From NCBI GenBank assembly GCA_034440615.1, contig JAOTOM010005145.1:465001-529000 (forward strand): a stretch of 64,000 nt of DNA. Direction: 5' to 3'. Both the position numbers and the translations under genes were made by a program. The notes under the pieces are model-generated. The model did not search any database, had not been told where the DNA came from, and saw nothing but the letters and a program-made list of their open reading frames with translations. Of this stretch, positions 23,301 to 32,000 are shown piece by piece (within the stretch, counting starts at the first letter, position 1; every line of letters begins with the position of its first letter). The stretch comes from Ashinkailepas kermadecensis (Eukaryota > Arthropoda > Thecostraca > Neolepadidae).

Positions 23301-24877
23301 TCATGTGTGCAATTCGGGGACGTAGCACTTGGAAACTGATCTTTACCGAAACCATGCAGTAGCAGGGTTGAAAAAAAAACAGCCTGCTCCTGATTTCCTA
23401 TCACCGAAAGTAATTTTCTTTCGTGAAAATTGCATCGCCGTTTACCTTGCTGAGAGGTTGAATGATGTTTCTAACAATTACTATTCCTCCCAAAAATTGC
23501 ATAACGAAAATTCCATTTAAATATATCGATTCATGTCATAACTTGAATAAAAGAGCATTAAGGAAACATCTTACAATTTTTTGCCTTACACATTTTCCAT
23601 CTTGTCGGTAATCAAGACCACACTTCACTTCAGCAATAATACATATGTTGTTAAGTGCCATGGCTGCATCTCACCTCCATGTAATTAATTTTCCGCTTTT
23701 TATCCCTGTTCCCATTATGTTACAAATACAAATTAGGCATCCCAAAATCCTGATGAAGAAAAAAGAATCACTGGTGTGAAGAACAAACGCAAAATTAAAC
23801 TGTCGGAATGTCATAGCCCTAAAATTATTCTCTCCAAATCCAGGATTCCAAAATATAACTAAACCTGTACAGGCCAGTTGTTCGAAGATGGCATACAGCA
23901 GGCCAGTTGTTCGATAATGACAAACTAGAGGGCTTGATCCCAGAAAAGCATGATACCTTGCAAGCTCTTGACTAATCTGCTCATGAACTGGTGCATTCCA
24001 ACCGAGGTGCCAAATACTGCTCCGAACACCGTCCACAATGTTAGTTCCCGAGACAAATAGGCGATGGAAGTTAAACTCACGAGTAGAGTGGGAAAGTTAC
24101 CTCTAAAGTTCAGAGTAGGAGTACTTTCTGCCTCGGGAATACATTTTCGGAAGGAGAGTTCAAGATCCTATCGTACGGCACTTGCGGTCACATTTGCCAA
24201 CGACGTCGAAACTTACAAAAGTTCAAGTTCTCACCTTAGGATGATAATCGAGAATAAATAGCGAAGCCAATTGGGTACGCTTGGTTCACTGTCAATCTAC
24301 ACCTTGGTACAAGTGCCAAAAACTTTTTAAAATCGAACCCGACGACTCACCAGTTCGGGCACTGCCGCCAGTCAAGCTCCTGTTCATGCCGAAACACACT
24401 TGACCGTGTGTTCAACGTGCGATCGAATTTCTTGATATTTATAACGTCATAGTGACAATACTACAGGAGTTGGTTGACACCTAGATTTACGACCAGAAAA
24501 AAAACAATAAAGCAGCGCATCCAGAGCAGTGTTCTCATGCGGGTCCGGAGAACGTCCCTGGACAAAACAAAACATTGGTTGTTCTCACTGTATGGTTGGT
24601 CTGAACGCAGCTTCCAGAGACGCTCTGGCCGGAACCGGAGAACACTTTACTCAGCGCTCAGACGTGCGGCCCTACAAACGGTCCTGGCACGTGGCAGTCG
24701 CCAGCCTTCGCCATGTTCGGTGATTGAGGGAGCGATGTGCGCTGTCCGTTGCTGGTGGCTAGGAAAAGTGAATAATTTGAGTGGCAATAATCAGTGGAAT
24801 AACAGGTCATTTTGCGGGTGTTGTTTTACGTTTTTGTGTGTGATATTTGCGTTCCTTTTACAGATGTGCGTCGAAGT
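20304..24877. other. Unassigned sequence
   Basis: About 4.6 kb with no recognised gene. 20745-20870 resembles the terminal part of the hAT-like family (GGGGGCCATGGCCCCACC), and 22330-22345 carries a terminus-like CGACGCCCCTG. ORFs in this stretch (for example 21643-22032 minus, 24474-24965 plus) show no known domain; the C-terminal end of the latter is SINE-A translation. Confidence 0.4.
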
Positions 24878-25037
24878 GGTTGGTTGTTGGTTTTACGACA
24901 CGTCGACCGTTGAGTCATATAGCGTCGCCAATCTCTCACGCCGATTGGTCGCGGGCGAAGAGTAGCGACAGGTGAGATTCGAACCCACAATCGTTCGATT
25001 GTGAGACGAGCACCTTACCCCTAGACCACTCGTCCCC
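24878..25037 (-). mobile_element. SINE-A, full length
   Basis: Complete head (A and B boxes), body and 3' hairpin on the minus strand, with tail AACAACCAACC. No clear target duplication remains. Confidence 0.85.
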
Positions 25038-25261
25038 TACACGTTAAAAGTTTAAATTGTTGTGGGGACAGTCAACATTGGGAAGGGGCACATGCACCCC
25101 CCCCCCACCACCACCACCAGAAGCATACAAAGCTACACCCCTGCCCACGCATGTCCAAGACTATTCTCAATACACATATACCACAAGATTGACAACCATT
25201 GCTTTTATGGTGACATTATAATAAGCAATCCTCCAAAACTTTAGGCGAAATGAGAAGCACG

Positions 25262-25318
25262 CTTTTTTATTTGGGTTTAGGCGCGCATCGACTGCATTGG
25301 TCACATAGCCATGATTAG
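25262..25318 (-). mobile_element. Headless mini-retroposon copy
   Basis: Plus strand TTATTTGGGTTTAGGCGCGC then ATCGACTGCATTGGTCACATAG. Degenerate outer stem, no target duplication found. Confidence 0.6.
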
Positions 25319-25319
25319 T

Positions 25320-25980
25320 TTTGAAATACGCCGAAGTCTTGCCGTGTATGTCACTTGTTGATTTCCAACTTTAGAGCATCCAAATGAGAGGGTCTGTGCC
25401 CGATGCGAATGATTAGTGCATAATAGTCGCATGTGTGATCAGTTGAAGCTTTTTTTTAAACCAAACGAATGCCACAATACATATAATCGTATATGCATTC
25501 TGTGCAGATAAGGATAGTTGTGCTTTAGCAGGATTTAAGCCAGTTCCAATGCATCATGCACAGCGATAAGTTTTTTTCCAATAAGAAACGAAACAGAAAA
25601 CGGAAGGCAAAAACAAAAACAAGTTATTCGATGCTTTTTGCACGGCAGAACTAAATATTCCAAGCTGTATTCGGAGAAGTGACTCACTGTGCTTACATTC
25701 CATCCCACTCGTCCAGCGTAATGCAACTGACGATACTGTGTTACTATGGCCTATGGCTACATTTTCTTTAATGGAAACAACATGACACAGGTCTTTAAAA
25801 TGGCAACAAACTTCCCAACCCACTCGGATAACGTAGTGACGTTTTTCCAAGACATCTCGCAACTCCTAGACACGTCTAATTCCATCGCATGACGTTCACT
25901 TGGATTACTTCTATAGCAGAGTGGAAAGATCACATACTACAGTTGCAGAGCCACAGCATCGCCAGACCTGGACTACAGCA
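25320..25980. other. Unassigned sequence downstream of VTA1
   Basis: May include the VTA1 3' UTR. No polyadenylation signal could be assigned with confidence. The minus ORFs at 25535-25862 show no known domain. Confidence 0.35.
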
Positions 25981-25984
25981 TCTG

Positions 25985-26345
25985 GGCCCGTCTCAGCTCG
26001 CCACCGGTATTTACCAGTGCCGACTGCACGGTGTGCAGGGTGGCACCTCAGGAATCCTGGCCGGTCTGCAGCACCTAAGCCGGTCTGGACTCACCACCGG
26101 TATTTACCGGTGCCGGTGGCATGGTGCGCAGGGTGGCACTTCAGGAGTCCCGGCCGGTCCGGACTCACCACCGGTTTTTACCGGTGCCCGCGGTGCGGTG
26201 TGCAGGGCGGCACTTCAGGAGTCCCGGCCGGTCCGGACTCACCACCGGTTTTTACCGGTGCCCGCGGTGCGGTGTGCAGGGCGGCACTTCAGGAGTCCTG
26301 GCCGGTCTGCAGCATATGCAGGGCGGCACTTCAGGAGTCCTGGCC
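25985..26345. repeat. Tandem array that duplicates the VTA1 3' end
   Basis: Units of 74 bp (positions of GGACTCACCACCGG are spaced 74 bp apart) contain GGCACTTCAGGAGTCC, the complement of the VTA1 terminal codons and stop. Nearest the gene, a 42-bp segment spanning codons for LHMLQTGQDS plus the stop is present twice, one copy coding and one immediately downstream. Confidence 0.85.
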
Positions 26346-26710
26346 GGTCTGCAGCATATGCAGCGCCTTCTGCAAGTTGGTTATGGCCGTAGGCACGTCC
26401 TCGTAGTTGAGCGCGCTGTAGGCCAGCTTGCTGTACTTCTGTGCCTTGGCGATCTGATCGAAGCTGAGCGGCACCGCCGAACCGCCGGCCATTGCTGGTG
26501 CGGGAGGTTGGACGGCGGCTGGGGGAGGCTGGTACGGCTGGGCGGCGGCTGGGGGAGGCTGGTACGGCTGGGCGGCGGCTGGGGGAGGCTGGTACAGCTG
26601 AGTTGGGGCCGGGGGAGGCTGAAATCCGATGACGTTTGGAGGCTGGGAGGCGTGCGGTGCTGGCTGAGTCGGGTCGGACGCAGCGTCATCCTTCGCCGCC
26701 AGATCCTCGT
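26331..26710 (-). CDS. VTA1: VTA1 coding exon 5 (linker and VSL domain)
   Basis: Acceptor CGTTTCAG, then two bases completing the phase-1 codon and 125 codons plus TGA. It encodes an acidic start (EDLAAKDDAASDP), a Pro-rich linker with a 10-residue repeat (YQPPPAAAQP) and the C-terminal VSL domain. An ATG-initiated reading from 26759 overlaps the intron and should not be used as the start. Confidence 0.93.
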
Positions 26711-28989
26711 CTGAAACGAGTTCGAAGAGTGCGCCGCGGATCCAGCATACGGCGAGCACGTTCAGTTGTGGAACACACCCGAGACATCAGGAAGCAGCAC
26801 CGTCCGTGTGGAGCACACCCGAGACATCAGGAAGTAACACCGTCCGTGTGGAGCACAGCCGAGACATCAGGAAGTAACACCGTCCGTGTGGAGCACACCC
26901 GAGACATCAGGAAGCAGCACCGTCCGTGTGGAGCACAACCGAGACATCAGGAAGCAGCACCGTCCGTGTGGAGCACACCCGAGACATCAGGAAGCAACAC
27001 CGTCTGTGTGGAGCACAACCGAGACATCAGGAAGCAACACCGTCCGTGTGGAGCACACCCGAGACATCAGGAAGTAACACCGTCCGTGTGGAGCACACCC
27101 GAGACATCAGGAAGTAACACAGTCTGTGTGGAGCACACCTGAGACATCAGGAAGCAACTCCGTCCGTGTGGAGCACACCCGATACATCAGGAAGTAACAC
27201 AGTCTGTGTGGAGCACACCCGAGACATCAGGAAGCAACTCCGTCCGTGTGGAGCACACCCGATACATCAGGAAGTAACACAGTCTGTGTGGAGCACACAC
27301 GAGACATCAGGAAGCAGCACCGTCCGTGTGGAGCACACCCGATACATCAGGAAGTAACACAGTCTGTGTGGAGCACACCCGAGACATCAGGAAGCAGCAC
27401 CGTCCGTGTAGCACAACCGAACATCAGGAGGAAACAGCGGTACACACCCGAGACATCAGGAAGCAGCACCGTCCGTGTGGAGCACACCCGATACATCAGG
27501 AAGTAACACAGTATGTGTGGAGCACACCCGATACATCAGAAGGTAACACCGTCCGTGTGGAGCACACCCGAGACATCAGGAAGCAACACCGTCCGTGTGG
27601 AGCACAGCCGAGACATCAGGAAGCAATACCGTCCGTGTGGAGCACACAGCACGATATGTAGAGTTAAAGGCTTGCGGTTCCCTAGTGTACGCCACACTGC
27701 AACACAAACAGGTTCGAAATTTGACAAACATGCCATGCTACCCCACGCCCTGGGTACATCTCTTGGTCCTCGGCTTCTCGCCCCGCGAAAAAGCCATGAT
27801 TTTTCCCCGGCATACCCATCGGCGCCAGGTTCCCCGCGCGGTCGTCTTACTCTGGTCTCCGCCGACCGGCCCCGGCACGGGCTGCTCGCCTCGCTTCAGG
27901 CAGTTGTGGATGTAGGCGGCCTTCCACTTGGCGTACTTGCGCTGCTCCTGCACCTCGACCGACAGCTCCCCGAACGTTTCGCACACGTCCAGTATGACAC
28001 CGGACGTGTAGAACGCCTTCACCACGTTCCTGGCGACAGTAATATTAGATCACCGTGTCGCAGTCTCTATCATGCTCCTGGTTGGTTGGTTATTGGTTTT
28101 ACGACACGTCGACCGTTGAGTCATGTAGCGTCGCCAATCTCTCACGCCGATTGGTCGCGGGCGAAGAGCAGCGACAGGTGAGACTCGAACCCACAATCTT
28201 TCGATTGTGAGACGAGCATCTTACCCCTAGACCACTCGTCCCCTATCATGCTCCTGGAGAGAGATACGGTGACATCACCAGGTCACAGTCTCTACCAGAC
28301 TCCTGAAGAACGATATGATGATGTCACCATGTCAGAGTCTCCACCATGCTCCTGAAGAGCGACATGATGAGATCACCAGGTCAGAATCTTCACCACACTC
28401 TTTGAGAACGGTAACATGAGGTCACCAGGTCAGATTCTCCACCATGCTCCTGGAGAGCGATATAGTGAGGTCACCAGGTCAGAGTCCATGTGTGAGTGCC
28501 ATGGTAAGATCGCCAGGTCAGAGTCTCGACCACGCCTCTGGAGAACAAAAATGGTGAGATCACCAGGTTAGAGTTTCTACCATGCCACTGGAGTGATATG
28601 ACGAGGTCAGCAGGTCAGAGTCTCCACCAGGCTTATGGGGAGTGCTATGGTAAGGTCTCCATGTCAGACTCTCCACCATGCTTCTAATGGATAACAACAT
28701 GGTGAGGTCACAAGGTCAGTCTTTACTAACAACAACCCAGCTCCTGGTGGAGCAATGACGTCACTTGACATGTGGGTAGGTAAGCTCCATATCGCGGAAC
28801 ATGTGGCGCACCCTGGAGGCTGAACTGGAAACCAAGCGGTGAGTATATGCTGCCTGGGCTATCGTGGTGCATTGACAGCAGCTTCTGATTAAAATGTTAA
28901 ACTAAACCGGAACTTGGATTTAAAGGAAGGTTTTTTTGGGGAAAAGGAAAAAAAAAAAATTTTTAATTTAAAACCCAAACCCAATTAGG

Positions 28990-29037
<48 letters not shown>

Positions 29038-32000
29038 AACAACAACCTTTTTTTTGGTATTATCTATAAAAATGTACATAGCACAAGATCTTGAGGCTTT
29101 GCTCAGTGGCATGGCACAATCTTCCAGTAGGAGGCAGAAACTGTCACAGGGTACCCATTCAGAGTGAATAAAAATGTACTGAAGGTGAAACGATCACAAA
29201 GATGAAGTACTGCTGAAACAGATACCACATCCTGGTTAGTGAACCCCAAACTGATAAGTATAAACTCCATTGTTAAGAACTATTTCCTGGTGGCGGAACT
29301 ATAACACCAGCTGAGATTAAATTCAAGGCACGCGAGGTCAGTTGAAGGTTGAGGACATGCAGGCATTCGTAGCTCCGAAGGGCATGAGTCCTGGAGAAGC
29401 CAACAGGAAGCTTAACACGACTGAACAATCCAGACATTGTTACTATTTCATGAAGATTGGTAAGTAATACCACTTATTCAATGCTAAATCAAACTCAATT
29501 CCCAACAGAAGAACAAAATAAGGCACCTTACAATATTATTAAATCGTTCTTTGAGCAGAAGTGATCAGGTTCTTTAGGTCATATATTTTTCAAAGAAAAT
29601 TGGCATGTCATAGGTGTCACACTGTGTAACGGTCCCTTTGCATGACAGTCGTCCCACTCAGTATCATGCTGGCGACAACCCACTTGTTGAAGCGTGCTTC
29701 TCGGTCCTCCTTGTCGGCCCAGAGGAACAGTCTGTTTGCGTAATTCTCCACATGCGCCTGTGCCACCACGTCGTTGGTTATGGCCTCAACACCGACGCTC
29801 GACTGCCGGGTAGAATCAGTCGGTCACCAGTTGGTGACGGCAGGTGCGACATCCCAACCAGCTGGTCCGCCATTATACAGATGCTTCCTATAGATGGTCG
29901 ACAAGACAAATGCTGCTTACTGTAGCATTCAAACAGTAAAAAGAAGTCAGTCATAATGAACATCCTAAGATTAAGATAATACGATATTTCATTGATCTCA
30001 CAATTTGGGTTGCCAAACAAAATTGAACATCTGCATTCCGTATACATATTTGATGGTGGTACCATCAGAAGCATGCATTTCATCAAGGCTGATGCGCATA
30101 GCTATGCGCGAGGACGAAGCCAGAGCTAATCGACTACCGCGCACAAACGGTAAAAGTTCATCTGAACGATTCGACCCGACCGCATCCGACCAACTTTCGA
30201 AACCTTAATAACTTCTGAATACAACGTTTTGAGGCCTAACTTTGTTTGTTTATTGGGTGATTCACGACGCGCTTTTTGCACATTCACGGCTAATGGCGCC
30301 GCCCACACTGTTTCGCCGGTGGGCCGCGGGATTGGGAAATGTTCCGAGCGGTGCGAGTGTCCAACCCGGGACCTTTGGTACCCAGAGCCCAACACCTTAA
30401 CCACTCGGCCATCCCCTGAGCTGAGCAGGAGAGCTTCAGACAGAAAGGATCGTGACACAGCGGCCTACCTAAGTTATTCCGTGGCAGTTCAGCAGAAGAG
30501 GTTTGTGAGATGCATAATTTTGCATGTGCAGCTAGGAGATACACGTACAATATTCGCCTGGATATTTCAGGTAGATCAGGGTCTGGACGCCTGGCTCGGT
30601 GAGAGTCTCTAGTCCAGGCTGGAGACACTCACCGAGCCAGGCGTTCCAAATCATTATTTTCAAGATAAATTTTCAGATTGAATAAGGATAACTACAAATT
30701 AGCATTAGCAGGGTGCCAAACAAGGGGGTCCAGACCTCGATCCACCTGAGATATCCAGGCATGCCTCCGCCGAATATTGTACATGTATCTCCTAGCTGCA
30801 CATGTAAAATTATATATCTCACAAACCTCTTCTATTAATGGAGCCCAATTTTGCTAAAGATAAAACTAATGTATGGTGAAACAGATTCATGTCCAATGCA
30901 CTTATGCCCTGATTCGCGGAAGTCAGCAACCTGCTTTCAGTGATAATGCACAGAGGACAAATATGGTGTCAAAATTCGTCCAGTTCAGCGCCAGGATGAA
31001 AATAATAAAAAGGTATTCATGCAGAATGGATGATAGCTCTTGGAAACATAGCCAATTCAGCCGATTTCTTTTCTAGAAATAGGCCCACATTCTGATTTCA
31101 TTGATGACTCTTAGTATGTCAAGGTTAAATCAATTTGAACCTATTTAGATCTTTGCATAGACAGTCTAAAATCGTACATTTTGACAAACATGTTAAACAA
31201 AAATGGACCTCCAATACACTTTGCCAATCAAAATCGTGCATGATTGTTTCTGAAATACCTGCACTCATGTTGTCATGGAATGCAATAAGTTTAATGTTTC
31301 TACAAACTGTCCAGAGTGCCCTGTCGCAATAGGTTCAGAAGTGCTATGCCAACTATACTTTCTGGTCCTGTGCATGCAGCCCAGAACTACATTATCTAGT
31401 GCCTTGACGTTGCTCGTTCGGCGCCCGTGGCTTTACACTGGTGTAACTATGCCGGTGGCTGGTTATTGGCTTTACGACATGTCGACCGTTGAGTCATGTA
31501 GCGTCGCCAATCTCTCACGCCGATTGGTCGCGGGCGAAGAGTAGCGACGGGTGAGACTCGTGTAACTATGCCAATCTCATCTTGAACACACCTTCTTTGT
31601 GCTCTCCAGCCAGTCCATCAAGGGAAGAAGGACTGCAGACGACTCAGCTGCCTTGCTAATCCCCAATCCAGTTTGTAGGGCATACAGACGGCCTGCAAAT
31701 GAATCCACCTCATAAGTCTTGTCTCATCAGTGGTGGCCTCAGATCAGACAAAAAGAAAAAAGCATGCACAACAAATATTGAGAGTAACCATACACAGCAA
31801 ATACATCATGCATGTACACAACAGCATGAATAATCATGTAGCACTAATGCCATCAATGTGCATGTGTGGACTTCAGCAGCAATTGTGCCACATGTCTTGT
31901 CTTTTCCTGCTACAATCACCGACACATTCTAATATGTTACCTACCCTGCTGTGTTAAAACATGTGATATATAAATACATGCACAGTGAATCAAGTGCTAT

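Noticed and set aside
23957..24167. Hydrophobic minus-strand open block ending at a GTATCA donor-like site
   Set aside because: Membrane-like peptide but weak acceptor, no recognised family and a length expected by chance.
26636..27661. Several plus-strand ORFs over VTA1 intron 4
   Set aside because: Artefacts of the 40-bp minisatellite; the real coding strand is minus.
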